Shown: positions 11,256 through 27,374 of the stretch, piece after piece
Position numbering within the stretch: position 1 is the stretch's first letter
Layout of the letters: each line of letters begins with the position of its first letter
Source of the DNA: Mastacembelus armatus
Lineage: Eukaryota > Chordata > Actinopteri > Synbranchiformes > Mastacembelidae
Assembly: GCF_900324485.2 (NCBI RefSeq)
Contig: NC_046641.1
Coordinates: forward strand, 7,785,299 to 7,849,298
DNA: 64,000 nt
Reading direction: 5' to 3'
The notes under the pieces: generated by a model
Told to the model about the DNA's origin: nothing
What the model saw: the letters and a program-made list of their open reading frames with translations, nothing else
Databases searched by the model: none
Program-made: the position numbers and the translations under genes

Positions 11256-14200
11256 ATGGCATCTTGTCAGAGAGGATGCGCACCAGCGGTGCGCCTTTGC
11301 CAAAAGCTGAACCGACTGAAAACACTGGATGATGACATGATGGCCACATCGCTCAAACGGTGCCTCTCCACCTTGGACCTGACTCTGATGGGTGTGGGTG
11401 GCATGGTTGGCTCTGGACTTTATGTTCTGACAGGCACGGTGGCTAAAGACATGGTTGGGCCTGCTGTCATCATATCCTTCCTTTTTGCAGGTATTGCTTC
11501 TTTATTGGCTGCCTTTTGTTATGCAGAGTTTGGAGCACGTATTCCCAAAACAGGATCTGCCTACATGTTTACCTATGTCTCCATGGGAGAAGTCTGGGCT
11601 TTTCTCATTGGCTGGAATGTGATTCTGGAGAACATGATTGGTGGTGCTGCTGTGGCACGTGCCTGGAGTGGCTATCTGGACTCCATTTTTAATCATGCGA
11701 TCCAGAACTTCACAGAGACGCACATCATGCAGTGGAACGTGCCCTTCCTTGCCCATTACCCTGACATACTGGCGGCAGGGATTCTAGTAGTTGCTTCATT
11801 CTTCATTTCCTTTGGAGTTCAAGTGTCATCTTACCTCAACCATATCTTCTCCTCCATTAGTATGGGTGTCATTGTTTTCATCCTGGTCTTTGGCTTTGTT
11901 TTGGCTGAACCAGCCAATTGGAGCCAGAAAGAAGGAGGCTTTGCACCTTTTGGGCTGTCTGGAATACTGGCAGGCTCAGCCACATGCTTCTTCGCATTTG
12001 TGGGCTTTGATGTAATTGCATCCTCAAGCGAGGAGGCAAAGAACCCGCAGAAGGCTGTTCCCATTGCCACTGCTATCTCCCTTGCGCTGGCAACAACAGC
12101 TTATATCCTGGTCTCCACAGTGCTCACACTAATCGTACCTTGGCATTCACTGGACCCCAACTCAGCTCTGGCAGATGCTTTCTTCCGCCGTGGTTACAGT
12201 TGGGCCGGGGTTGTTGTGGCAATAGGTTCCATCTGTGGTGAGTGACAACCTTTAGTTCCTAAGTATAATTTAACTGACTGTGTTAATGCAATATTTTTAG
12301 CCATAGTGTTTGCACAGTGCGATGTTTTGTCTTATACTCTGGTAATGACTCTCTGTTTCTTGTAGCCATGAACACTGTGCTGCTGTGTAATCTCTTCTCC
12401 CTCCCTCGGATTGTGTACGCCATGGCAGACGATGGACTGTTCTTTTCTTTTTTCGCACGTGTTAATCCCATCACCAAAGTACCTGTCAATGCTATTCTGG
12501 TGTTTGGAATCCTGATGGCCACCATGGCTCTCATCTTTGACCTAGAGGCCTTGGTTCAGTTCTTGTCCATTGGCACCCTGCTGGCTTACACCTTCGTGGC
12601 AGCAAGTATTATTGTGCTGCGCTTCCAGCCAGACAAAACCATCTCCAAAGGATCCACTTCCACATCTCCTAACCCTAATGCCGAGCCTTCTCCTGTCCCG
12701 TCTGAGTCTCAGACCATAGCAGAGGAAAGTGAAGGGCTAAAACAATATGAATCCTTCTCTGACAAACTCCAATTGGTGGAAAGACAGAACACAAGAGAAC
12801 GGCGGGGAGTGGGGCAGTTGAAGGCCACCTGGGAACCATACCTGAGCAGGCTGCTGGGGGACTGTGAGCCGGGGGATGTCGTGACCTACTGTGTGCTCAC
12901 TCTGATAGTGAGCTCAGTATGCTTCTGTGCTGTGCTGGAATTTGGAATCAAACAGCTGCAGCTGCCAGTCTGGAGCTTCACAGTGCTGCTGGTGATTTTT
13001 GGCTTAGCTTACATTCTCAGCCTGACACTCATATGGATTCATGAGCCACAAACCAACAGCAAAACCTTCCGGGTGAGCTCTTTTATGGACTTTACAACTT
13101 TATGCATGCTAATTGAATGCTGCTTACTTTTACTTGTCATATGATGCTCAAATGACCTTCTGTTTGCTCCTCAAGACCCATTTCACTTACCTGGCAGCGA
13201 CATATGGTTAAATATGTAAAACAAAATTTGTCTTGATTAATATTAGCATTTATTTGAAACCAATTGTATGACTGGGATTTTATTGTTGTTTAGGTACCTT
13301 TGGTTCCATTAACTCCAGCTGCCAGTATCCTCATTAATGTATTCCTCATGATGAAGCTCAGCCCTCTAACCTGGGTTCGTTTCACTGTATGGATCGCCAT
13401 AGGTAAGTGGGCAGAAAACATATGACCTACCATAGAACCATAGTCCACCAGGGCATATCTTTACATTTTCACATGCTGTAAGTGCAATTTTTGGAGCATT
13501 TCAAAATGCTATATATTAATACAACCCTTATACCCCAAATGTTAAGGATATGTACTAATGACACAAATTGCTAAAAAAGAGCAATAAACCACAACAAATA
13601 AAGAAACTTTTTTTTTTTTAATACATTTTTTTTTTCATATCACGATGACGTATATGGAACATAGGATATACTGTAACTGGCTGATCAGATCTAGAGTAAA
13701 GCCATGGTTGGCATTGTATTGTGTGTGCATATTTACAAGATATGTAAATTTGATTGAAATGATTTCATTTGTGCTAGGAAACAGCATTGTGGGACATGTT
13801 GAATACATGAAGTGTAAAGTGTAATTCCTCCCCTTTTATATGCAAAAAGAATTATTACTCAAATCTTTTTTGGTTGCAATTCTACAGGCATTGAAAAATA
13901 GGTATGCTAATGGGATCACGGGTGCTCCTGTCAGTTTCTAAGGGTAAAGAATTTTGAATACATTATCATAAAACACCTTGTCTTTTGTTGCCATTGAACA
14001 CAATACGCACATAAAATCATCATATTACATAACATATTCACTACTGTGTGCACATGGCAGTAACCCTCTGAGGATGTGATGGTGATCAAATAGTGTTAAA
14101 GCCCTGTCAGTAAGAAGGAGATCGCTGTGATTAGCTGAATTAGCTTAAGGCTTTTCTGAACCAGTAAACCATTTAAAGAGCACTGTCAGACTGCAGCAAG

Positions 14201-14747
14201 TTAACAAGATGCACACTCTTGGAAAATTTCTCTTGACGGGAGAAGCCCTTTCTCCAAAGACATGACCACTTAACATTCCATAATGGCCATGTGAGAAAAA
14301 AGCAGGGGGTATCTTAGTTCGACTTAAGGCGGTGTTAAAGTCAGCTAATTATTATTACACCTGAGTAAATATAAACTGACAAAAAAAATAAATGTGAAAA
14401 GACTTGAACCTCTCCAGAAGTGGGAATAACACAAAACAAAACTTTGAAGCCCACTTTTTTTCCATACTCACCTGCACACTGTGCCCTGACTTTTAAGTCA
14501 TAGGTTTTTCATACGGTCTCTTTTCCCAGGTCTCTTTGTTTATTTTGGTTATGGGATCTGGTTCAGTAAAGAGGGCATGCGGGAGCTTCAGCCTAAAGAC
14601 ATGGCCGCCAGATACGTGGTGCTACCCAGCGGCAGCCTGGTAGAAACAGTGCAGTCTGTCCAGCCAGACGGCCAAGTGGACACCTCGGCTCACCATGACA
14701 ATGCTTCCACTGCCTCAACAGCTGAGGAGTACGCAGGAAGGAGATGA
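11256..14747 (+). CDS. slc7a4: Cationic amino acid transporter-like protein 4 (CAT4)
   Basis: Four coding exons (11256-12237, 12366-13072, 13294-13402, 14530-14747) encode 671 residues; the human protein has about 635. The start MASCQRGCAPAVRLCQKLNR follows an acceptor at 11180. An in-frame ATG further upstream lies in the intron and was not used. Family marks include the first membrane segment with GVGGMVGSGLYVLTG, the segment ATCFFAFVGFDVIASSSEEA (CAT sequence FVGFD..ATTGEE-like), and AMNTVLLCNLFSLPRIVYAM at the exon 2/3 junction. About 14 membrane helices are expected for the CAT subfamily. Helices 10 and 11 are separated by a long Ser/Pro/Glu-rich hydrophilic loop near residues 420-500. 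The family moves arginine, lysine and ornithine across the plasma membrane, but mammalian CAT4 has shown no clear cationic amino acid transport, so the substrate is open. Confidence 0.95.
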
Positions 14748-16662
14748 TGTGTGATCATACATTGTATTCATTACTTCTGCCTGGTGTTGACCGTTGTCTA
14801 CAACTCGTGCGTTGTATTATTACTAGTATACTCTCTCTCACTCCATTTAGTGTGTGAATGGTCTGCCACAGTCTGTACTCTTTACTCTGCAAATGTAAGC
14901 ACACCACAGGATGGGATGCACGCTCTCTGTCTCCTTGTGAAGCATATTTGTATATCATGTAAAACTAGAATGTACACTAGAGAGCTTTATTACTGTCCTG
15001 TAACCTCCTAGCATCAATGCTGTGTTCCATTCTTTAAGACCAGGTCCGTCTTTTCAAACTTCCCAGTTTGTTCAGAGTCCACGTGGTTGTAGGTTATATA
15101 TGGTGCTTTCTTTGTGACACACTGTACTTTTAGGTATGTATGCTCAGTGGGTGAGTTTTAAAAACACTTCAACACGGATCCAAACTGGAAAATCAACATT
15201 CACTAGAAGATATCATCTCAGAGTAATAAGATTTCATTTGTTGCATGATTTCAATTAAGCAGAGGAATGCACAGACTTTCGTGAGTTTAAATTTTTGCCT
15301 TTTTCTTTAACTTACTTGTCGCCACAGTGTCAGAAGACACAACAGGCTCTGTTAATGTTAATTCTCCCAGTCCACTGAAGTCATTGACGCTTCTGGCAAA
15401 TTATTTAAATTAAATATATATTTATTTTTCTGTTCCTTGTATTATAATTTCTATTACTATTCATGTTTCACTTTTACCGAGCTCTCATTTGCAGTTCATT
15501 TTCATTACCTGTTCTCTCCACTGTCATTTCTGTCTCTGTGTTGTATTAATAAGCATGACTTGGTATACCTGTATTAGTCTTCATACATTTCAGTGCTTCA
15601 CCTAATCTCTTAAATGTTCTCCCATGACCCTGTTCTCTTCTGTGTCACTGATTTTACACTTGTGCAGGTGACAACCTTTTCTCCCTCTTTCTGTTTTAGC
15701 CCGAGATTTTGCGAAGTCAAAGCACATAGAGCTTTCATTTTATTTATTTAGCTATATTCTATTTTATTTATTTATATATATATGACTGGTTTCCTGAGAT
15801 AACCTGAAATACAATTATGCTATTGAATATATTAGTCAAGCACAAAGAAATTCCATACAGGGTAGAAAAGTAGCAGACTGGCAGACAGATGTTGGTTTTG
15901 TTAAACCTGGGTTGGGCCCATGTAATCCTAGCAGATTTAGAGCAGTCCCTGTCACCAGGCTACAGCTTGACCTAGATTAGACAAAGGCAAATGTGAGAAC
16001 ACTCTCATATTATAACATTCCCACAGCCTGAACAGGAAAATCTGTGTAAATAAATGAACAAGGTCTTTATTTTTTATCACAGATATACAATTTTATTGTT
16101 ACTCTTTTGATTCATTTCAGTTTGTGTTTGCATGTGTTACATGGGAAACCAATGGCCTTAAACATGTTGTAATCAATGCAGAATGATTTCCAAAGCTAAA
16201 GCAGTAAGTCTGAATGGTTTGGTTGTTTGTTAATTTATTTATCTTCTGGATAAAAACTCTTAGGTGGAACTTCATGCTTTGTAATTATAAACCAAAACAA
16301 ACATTCAAGAGAATGTATAGTGGAGGAATTTTGGCATATAGTTACAAAAATGAGTCGGGTTCAAGAGATTTTTGTACAACTTTTCAAACCCTTTGAAAAA
16401 CACCGTCTGGTGATTTTGTGTCACAGTTATGCTTTAGATGTCTGCGCCAGTGACAGATATTAACACTGTGGTGCTTTTTTAAGCCGAACTTTCTCCCACT
16501 TCTTTTTCTGTCCTTTTGTGCCAGGACAAACTGTTAGAAATGATCTAAGTTTTTTTCTTACTTCAGAATGCTATTGTACTCTGTACCTGCACATTATGGT
16601 CTCATATCTTTCTGTATGTTGATAAAATTATAAAAAAGACTGTACTCTAAATGAAAAATAAA
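14748..16662 (+). other. slc7a4: slc7a4 3' UTR
   Basis: AT-rich sequence without coding potential follows the stop codon. The first well-placed AATAAA followed by a transposon-free drop-off is at 16657-16662, giving a 3' UTR of about 1.9 kb. Earlier TATTTAT-type AU-rich motifs (for example 15740-15790) could affect mRNA stability. The end point is inferred. Confidence 0.55.
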
Positions 16663-16850
16663 TGTTTTGAAGCAGCATTTACAAAATTTTGAAATTATAC
16701 ATTACGGCTCACTTTTACAGAAACTTTGAGTTACTGTGGCAGTATTATCTAAATATTCACAAGAAGAAAACAACACATGTCATTTCACATGACATCTGAT
16801 AATGAATTAAATTAATTAGAAACTATACCTGTATGAAGTAAATAACAAAA

Positions 16851-18250
16851 TACAGTGGGTACGGAAAGTATTCAGACCCCTTTAAATTTTTCACTCCTTG
16901 TGTCATTGCAGCCATTAGCCAAAATCAAAAAAGTTCATTTTATTTCTCATTAATGTACACTCAGCACCCCATCTTGACAGAAAAAAAAACAGAAATGTAG
17001 AAATTTTTGCAAATTCATTAAAAAATAAAACTGAAATATCACATGGTCATAAGTATTCAGACCCTTTGCAGTGACACTCATATTTAACTCACATGCTGTC
17101 CATTTCTTCTGATCCTCCTTGAGATGGTTCTGCTCCTTCATTGGAGATATCACATGGTCATAAGTATTCAGACCCTGTGCTCAGTATTGAGTAGAAGCAC
17201 CCTTTTGAGCTAGTACAGCCATGAGTCTTCTTGGGAATGATGCAACAAAATTTTCACACCTGGATTTGGGGATCCTCTGCCATTCTTCCTTGCAGATCCT
17301 CTCCAGTTCTGTCAGGTTGGATGGTGAACGTTGGTGGGCAGCCATTTTCAGGTCTCTCCAGAGATGCTCAATTGGGTTTAGGTCAGGGCTCTGGCTGGGC
17401 CAGTCAAGAACGGTCACAGAGTTGTTCCGAAGCCACTCCTTTGTTATTTTAGCTGTGTGCTTAGGGTCGTTGTCCTGTTGAAAGGTGAACCTTCGGCCCA
17501 GTCTGAGGTCCTGAGCACTCTGGAAGAGGTTTTCTTCCAGGATCTCTCTGTACTTGGCCGCATTCATCTTTCCTTCAATCGCAACCAGTCGTCCTGTCCC
17601 TGCAGCTGAAAAACACCCCCACAACATGATGCTCCCACCACCATGTTTCACTGTAGGGATTGTATTGGGCAGGTGATGAGCAGTGCCTGGTTTTCTCCAC
17701 ACATACCGCTTAGAATTAACGCCAAAAAGTTCAATCTTGGTCTCATCAGACCAGAGAATCTTATTTCTCATAGTCTGGGAGTCCTTCATGTGTTTTGGGG
17801 CAAACTCTATGCAGGCTTTCATGTGTCTTGCTCTGAGGAGAGACTTCCGTCGGGCCACTCTGCCATAAAGCCCCGACTGGTGGAGGGCTGCAGTGATAGT
17901 TGACTTTGTGGAACTTTCTCCCATCTCCCTACTGCATCTCTGGAGCTCAGCCACAGTGATCTTTGGGTTCTTCTTTACCTCTCTCACCAAGGCTCTTCTC
18001 CCACGATTGCTCAGTTTGGCTGGATGGCCAGGTCTAGGAAGAGTTCTGGTCGTTCCAAACTTTTTCCATTTGAGGATTATGGAGGCCACTGGGCTCTTAG
18101 GAACCTTGAGTGCTGCAGACATTCTTTTGTAACCTTGGCCAGATCTGTGCCTTGCCACAATTCTGTCTCTGAGCTCCTTGGGCAGTTCCTTCGACCCCAT
18201 GATTCTCATTTGCTCTGACATGCACTGTGAGCTGTAAGGTCTTATATAGA
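16851..18250 (-). mobile_element. Tc1-type DNA transposon with rearranged left end and missing right end
   Basis: The left boundary is a TA dinucleotide followed by the terminal sequence CAGTGGGTACGGAAAGTATT (from 16853). The internal direct-repeat motif atatcacatggtcataagta occurs twice, at 17034 and 17148. The sequence matches the familiar teleost Tc1 order through the transposase up to cttatatagattgg near 18250. The expected right terminal inverted repeat, the reverse complement of the left tip, is absent between 18250 and 18850. The copy therefore has one recognisable end only. The tract 17069-17147 between the two direct repeats resembles sequence normally found near the opposite end of such elements (see findings). 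Confidence 0.88.
17181..18221 (-). CDS. Tc1/mariner transposase, DD34E, uninterrupted
   Basis: The open frame of 346 residues is of normal Tc1 length (about 340). The N-terminal DNA-binding part (about 10-125) has two helix-turn-helix regions; SIILKWKKFGTTRTLPRPGH contains the GRPR-like AT-hook link. The catalytic triad is complete: D159 in LWSDETKIELFG, D250 in FQQDNDPKHTA and E285 in SPDLNPIEHLW, with exactly 34 residues between the second Asp and the Glu. The glycine-rich GGGSIMLWGCF box is also present. Tc1 transposases cut and paste the element into TA sites. Two nearby Met codons (residues 1 and 5, then 8 in MGSKELPKEL) are possible starts; the third fits the usual family start. The complete frame suggests recent arrival, although the element lacks one end and so should not move itself. 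Confidence 0.95.
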   Translation of the reverse strand: MSEQMRIMGSKELPKELRDRIVARHRSGQGYKRMSAALKVPKSPVASIILKWKKFGTTRTLPRPGHPAKLSNRGRRALVREVKKNPKITVAELQRCSREMGESSTKSTITAALHQSGLYGRVARRKSLLRARHMKACIEFAPKHMKDSQTMRNKILWSDETKIELFGVNSKRYVWRKPGTAHHLPNTIPTVKHGGGSIMLWGCFSAAGTGRLVAIEGKMNAAKYREILEENLFQSAQDLRLGRRFTFQQDNDPKHTAKITKEWLRNNSVTVLDWPSQSPDLNPIEHLWRDLKMAAHQRSPSNLTELERICKEEWQRIPKSRCENFVASFPRRLMAVLAQKGASTQY

Positions 18251-18857
18251 TTGGATTTCTTTTGATTAAAAAAAAAGGTTTGACTAGTATTATACCTATG
18301 TTGGTCTCTCTACATACAAGAGCCTCTAAGTAGTCTTATAACTGGTCATTTATACACATAAAGTATTATATACCACTGGGAGTCCATTGGGATGGGAGTG
18401 CTGACATTAGGACAATTGTTGATTGTACAATGTAATGTACAATCAATCAGATGTTAGATACAAAGACTAATTTAATAATCTTCACTGCCTGACAAGTTTA
18501 TGACAACAAACACAAGAGCAAATACAAGATTAACAGCTGTGAGACCAGCCAAGTCTCCTTACTATACTCTCCTTATGCTCAGTTTACACAAGCAAGCTCA
18601 TGGTGTCTCAAATTACCAATGCAAAGCAAGCCTCGTGATATGTATAGTGCAAATACAAGAACAACAAACAAGAAGCGTAACTTAGTACTTTAATTTTTGT
18701 GTTGTCTTGATCTCACTGCACTAATGAAGATTTAGTAACACATTATCTTGTAGGGACTGAAATAAAGGCCTGTAATGATTCAGCAGAGCATGAATCCTGT
18801 GAGCCCTTATGTTTCCATGGATACAGTCCTAGTTCCTTTGTCAAATAGCACTTAAAG
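18251..18857. other. Intergenic, Tc1 element to ccdc157 side
   Basis: AT-rich sequence with no gene. It contains an 11-bp inverted repeat, ttgattgtaca/tgtacaatcaa, near 18419-18446. No right end of the Tc1 element is found here. Confidence 0.5.
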
Positions 18858-19014
18858 CAGGGGTAGCCACTGCTTGTTTTCCAACTATCCCTGTCCGTCC
18901 AGCTTCTGATTGACTGAACACATCTGACCCAGCTAATCAGCAGTGGCTAAGGCACAGATATTTGGAAAACAAGCAGGACAGTGGTTCTTGAAAGACCAGG
19001 GTTGGCTACCCCTA
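18858..19014. mobile_element. Palindromic non-autonomous DNA element (MITE), hAT-like ends
   Basis: The 157-bp unit folds back on itself: it begins caggggtagccactgcttg and ends with gttggctacccct. Internal arms gcttgttttccaac and ggaaaacaagcagg are also inverted. The CAGGGGT tip resembles hAT ends, but I could not find a clean 8-bp target duplication. The phrase caggacagtgg..cttgaaagaccagggttgg is shared with the element at 27721-27872. Confidence 0.7.
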
Positions 19015-19409
19015 TAGTTTAAATGCTACCATCGCATCTGTTTCTGTGTGGTCGTCGGTGACATTCAGGGTTGTACAAACCGGCCATTTACACAGAACGA
19101 TGTGAGTCATCTGCTGTGAAAGCTCACCATTCAGGTTTGTTTGAAAAGCATATCGTATATCCAGAAACCCAATATACAATAGCCATCAAAATCCAATTTT
19201 AACAGAAGTAAATTAACAGCCTTTCTTCTGTAGATTCAGTCGGTTTATTATACAGCACATATCATACAATTTTGTGACAGATTAGTGGTAACAGTGGTTA
19301 CCCAGTGTCATAAATGTACACAGTGACAATTTAAAAAATACAAAAAACATTAGTATAATGTGCAACAAGACACCACTAGATATTAATATTGAAAAAAACC
19401 CCAAGAGTT
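19015..19409 (-). other. ccdc157: ccdc157 3' UTR and flank
   Basis: AT-rich non-coding sequence follows the ccdc157 stop. The minus-strand polyadenylation signal AATAAA corresponds to TTTATT at 19244-19249, suggesting a 3' UTR of about 165 bases. No further gene is seen. Confidence 0.5.
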
Positions 19410-22920
<3,511 letters not shown>

Positions 22921-24916
22921 ATGCCGCCTGGGCCTGTTCAGATAGTTCAGCCGGAGTCCAACAACAAGGTACTGTTACCGCTGCGGTTTAGCTCGTCAAG
23001 ATTAGCATTGTGGCTAGCGTGCTCATTCTGCTCAATAACTTGCTCTTATTAATGTACTACACTTCCCCTCGCTTCCCCACTCCCCTACCCTGACATATTA
23101 GTTAGCTGTATCAGCTACCGTCTGTTCTGGATGGTAAGCGTACATCTTGGTTACCTGTTGTTAGCATTCAAAGACAGTTCACCCAGATAACCTAAACTCA
23201 GTTTGATGTTTGAGACTGTTGGCTGCTGAAACTCCAACACAATGTGAACATGGCATGTTTATTATCTAAAATGGGTAAACTGACTGTGTAGTGAGCTGGT
23301 AGATGTGGGGCCAAGGTTAAGCTATGGATGCGTATTTAGTTGGGGGGGGGGGTTTGTCCTCATTTAAGTTATGCATGCTACAGTCTAACCAATGGAAACT
23401 TTGTCAACAGAACGATGCAGCTGCAGAAGAAACCCCAGCCACCAAACCAATTGTTGGTATCATATATCCACCTCCCGAGGTCAGAAACATTGTTGACAAG
23501 ACAGCCAGCTTTGTTGCCAGGTTGGACACTTCATATATCTTCAGCTGTATAATCTTATATAGAGCTACTATTTTGTGTGGATTTTATGGCTATGCTGTGG
23601 CTAATTTATTGTCATTTCACAGGAATGGGCCTGAGTTTGAAGCAAGAATCCGTCAGAATGAGATCAACAACCCAAAGTTTAATTTCCTCAATCCCAATGA
23701 CCCCTACCATGCCTACTACCGGCACAAGGTCAATGAATTTAAGGAGGGAAAAGCGCAGGAACCATCTGCAGCTGTGCCTAAGGTTATGCAGCAGCAGGCC
23801 ATGCAGCAGTCACAGCAGCTTCCTCAAAAAGTAAAACAATGCTTTTCAGTCTGCTCTTATTATTGGCTTTTCATTGCCTGTAGTTGGTAGTAATTGTTAT
23901 GTTTGTCAATAGGTGCAGTCCCAGGTGATTCAGGAGACAATTGTCCCCAAAGAACCACCTCCCGAGTTTGAATTTATTGCAGATCCTCCATCAATTTCAG
24001 CATTTGACCTGGATGTTGTCAAGCTCACTGCCCAGTTTGTTGCTCGCAATGGCCGTCAGTTTCTCACTCAGCTCATGCAGAAAGAACAGAGGAACTACCA
24101 GTTTGACTTTCTGAGGCCACAGCACAGCCTTTTCAACTACTTTACCAAACTAGTCGAGCAGTACACTAAGGTGATGTGACAGTGTGTATGTTTCAAAATG
24201 ATTAATATTCTTTTTGTTTTGTGATGCTAAACTGTATCTTGATCTTGTCTCTCAATGTTTAGATTCTGATCCCTCCAAAAGGTTTACTGACCAAGCTAAA
24301 GAAGGAGGCTGAGAATCCAAAAGAGGTTATGGACCAGGTAATCCTCTTTACCGGTGAATGTTTCTCAGTATAAGCGTTTATAAATGAATGTTATGTTAAT
24401 CAGCTATTCTGCTGCACAAACGCCAGGTGAGGTACCGTGTTGAGTGGGCAAAGTTCCAGGAGCGTGAGAGAAAGAAGGAGGAGGAGGAAAGAGAGAAGGA
24501 GCGGGTGGCATATGCCCAAATTGACTGGCATGACTTTGTAGTAGTTGAGACAGTGGATTTCCAGCCAAATGAACAAGGTAATTTAACCACAGTGATTGGA
24601 ATTTTAAAATGTGTTAACCCCTAAATGTGGCTACAATTATTTATGGCATCTGTTTGCCCAGGCAACTTCCCTCCACCCACTACACCTGAGGAGCTTGGCG
24701 CTCGAATCCTAATCCAAGAGCGCTATGAGAAGTACGGAGAGAGTGAGGAGGTGGAGATGGAGGTCGAGAGTGAGGATGAAGAGGATGAACGGGAGAATCG
24801 GGAAGAAGGCCATCCCTCACAGCCTGATCAAGACACCCAAGTGCAAGACATGGATGAGGTATGAACTTACATAGTATTTCATAAAAGAGCCATGTAAGAT
24901 GATGTTTCTTCACCAG

Positions 24917-24971
<55 letters not shown>

Positions 24972-27374
24972 ATATATTATATATTTTTTTGCCTCATTCT
25001 CCTACTTTCATTTGCAGTTAACTAAATATACAGCCTGTTTGGTGACACACTGCTTACACAGAAAATAAAATAAAGTGCATACAGCACATCATTCCTAATC
25101 TCCTGCTTTCTTCAGGGATCTGATGATGATGATGAGGGAGTGAAGGCTCCACTGCCACCAGAAAACCCTATGCCACCACCACTACCCCCAACTCCAGATC
25201 AAGTTATTATTCGCAAAGACTATGACCCCAAAGGTAACTCAGGCTCCCTTAGATAATGTAATACTGATGGATGGATGGAGATATAGATGGATACATACAG
25301 ATGGATAGATTGATATTATTAAACCCGAAAGGAACTTTAACTTTATTGCATAACAAGCTATTAATGTGTCTATGTGTGCTGATCAAATGGTACCTTTTCC
25401 TCTCAGCCTCCAAGCCTCAGCCCTTAGCTTCACCTTCAGATGAATACCTTATCTCACCAATTACTGGTGAGAAGATCCCAGCCAGTAAGATGCAGGAGCA
25501 CATGCGTATTGGTCTATTGGATCCACGCTGGTTGGAGCAAAGAGACCGCATAATCAAAGAGAGGCAGACCGAGGATGAAGTGTACGCTCCTGGTTTGGAT
25601 ATTGAGAGCAGCTTGAAACAGCTGGCTGAGAGGCGTACCGATATCTTTGGTGTGGAAGAGACAGCCATTGGTAAGAAGATTGGTGAAGAAGAAATCCAGA
25701 AGCCGGAAGAAAAGGTGAGAACATTTAACTTTAGCTTATGCAATTTGAAGTCAAAAGAATCTCTGAGATAAATAAAATTAAGTCAGTACTGTTTTGATCT
25801 TGAAATATGGTTTATTTTCATTAATTTTGTATTGTCGCAGTTTGTAACATTTGTGTTTTTCCTCCCTCACCAGGTCACCTGGGATGGTCACTCAGGAAGT
25901 ATGGCTCGTACACAGCAGGCAGCGCAGGCCAACATCACCCTGCAAGAGCAGATTGAAGCCATTCATAAGGCCAAAGGACTGGTGGGAGAGGATGATACTA
26001 AGGAGAAAATTGGCCCAAGCAAGCCAAGTGAAATTCATCACCAGCCTCCCATCCCCTCCTCTGCAGCCAGTTTGCCTAAACCCAGTCCTCCTGTCACAAC
26101 AGTGCCTCGCCCACCTTCAGCTGTGAGTTGAAATATTTAAAAAAAAAAAAAAAAAAAAAAGGTTTTTGCTTCATTCAGTTTTCTACATAATATTCCACCA
26201 ATGTGCTGGTTGACAGGTGGCACCACCAGTACGCACCACTCTCCTGTCTGCTGTACCTGTGATCCCAAGACCACCTGTGGCTCCTGTGGTACGCCTTGCA
26301 CCAGGACAAGTTATAACACCAATGCCACCCATGATTCCTGCTCCCCGTATCAATGTGGTCCCCATGCCTCCTTCAGCACCCCACATCATGGCCCCAAGAC
26401 CACCCCCCATGGTTGTTCCAGCTGGTAAGATGGTTTTAAAGCAGCTATCACTGACATTCAAAGCCAAGTTGCATTGATGAGGACAGGGATGCTTGTCATA
26501 TTGTGCTAATTTGATAACACAACCTTTCCCACACGGCCTTCCCTAGTTTATAATTTTAAAACCAGATAACTCACTGCTTCTTCCAGCGTTTGTCCCAGCT
26601 CCTCCTGTACCACAGCCACCAAGCTCTGCTCCTGCACCACCATCCCACCCACCTCCACCTCATGAAGATGAGCCAGTCAGCAAGAAAATGAAGACAGAGG
26701 ACAACCTTATTCCAGAGGAGGAGTTCCTTCGTAGAAATAAGGTTTGTTAGTGCAGTGAAATGTGGTTTGATTTATGAATTGTTTCTGGTTTGTTGATGAA
26801 TACTGAATGTGAAGGAGTAGAGTAACCATATGTATATTTCAGTGGCTCAGTGAAGGTTTTATGTGATTATTTATTTATTTTTTCCTCCCCCCACTTTAGG
26901 GCCCCGTGGCAGTTAAAGTACAGGTCCCCAACATGCAAGACAAGACCGAATGGAAGCTAGATGGCCAAGTGCTGAACTTCACTGTCCCACTCACAGACCA
27001 GGTATGTAAATATTGTTTTCAACTTTTCCTTATTGTTTGTCAGCATATGCTGGTGCACCCACTTCATTCTTATGGATGTGCAAATGCAATGTCCCTACAG
27101 GTGTCTGTTATTAAAGTCAAGATCCATGAAGCTACAGGCATGCCCGCAGGAAAACAGAAGTTACAGTATGAGGTAAGCTTTTCTTCTAACCTTGTCAAAA
27201 GATTTAGTGTCTGCATAAATCTAAATGACTGATTGAATAATACTGTTTATTTTGTTTTGTTTTTTTTTTTAGGGCATTTTCATCAAAGACTCCAACTCCC
27301 TGGCTTATTATAACATGAACAATGGTTCCATCATTCACTTGGCCCTGAAGGAGAGAGGTGGAAGAAAGAAGTGA
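22921..27374 (+). CDS. sf3a1: Splicing factor 3A subunit 1
   Basis: Fifteen exons (22921-22968, 23411-23520, 23623-23830, 23913-24170, 24263-24337, 24427-24577, 24662-24858, 25116-25233, 25407-25714, 25874-26122, 26217-26424, 26587-26741, 26900-27001, 27101-27172, 27273-27374) encode 786 residues, against 793 in human. SF3A1 belongs to SF3a in the U2 snRNP, which helps recognise the branch site in the nucleus. Domains: SURP1 (about 40-90, VRNIVDKTASFVARNGPEFE), SURP2 (about 150-200, VVKLTAQFVARNGRQFLTQL), a charged middle, a long Pro-rich stretch (about 540-680) with a nuclear-signal-like SKKMKTED, and a C-terminal ubiquitin-like domain (about 695-786) ending ERGGRKK. In the UBL, this domain contacts U1 stem-loop 4 in human. 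Poly(A) signals lie at 27594 and 27602. The shortened N-terminal tail is the main difference from mammals. Confidence 0.97.
24918..24967. repeat. (TA)n microsatellite in sf3a1 intron 7
   Basis: About 25 uninterrupted TA units lie 60 bp after the exon 7 donor. Confidence 0.95.

Noticed and set aside
17034-17182. Repeated 30-bp blocks that might suggest a repeat array or CRISPR-like unit
   Set aside because: There are only two copies, and they are the internal direct repeats of a Tc1 terminal region.
17221-18218. Several plus-strand open frames across the Tc1 element
   Set aside because: They are antisense shadows of the transposase.
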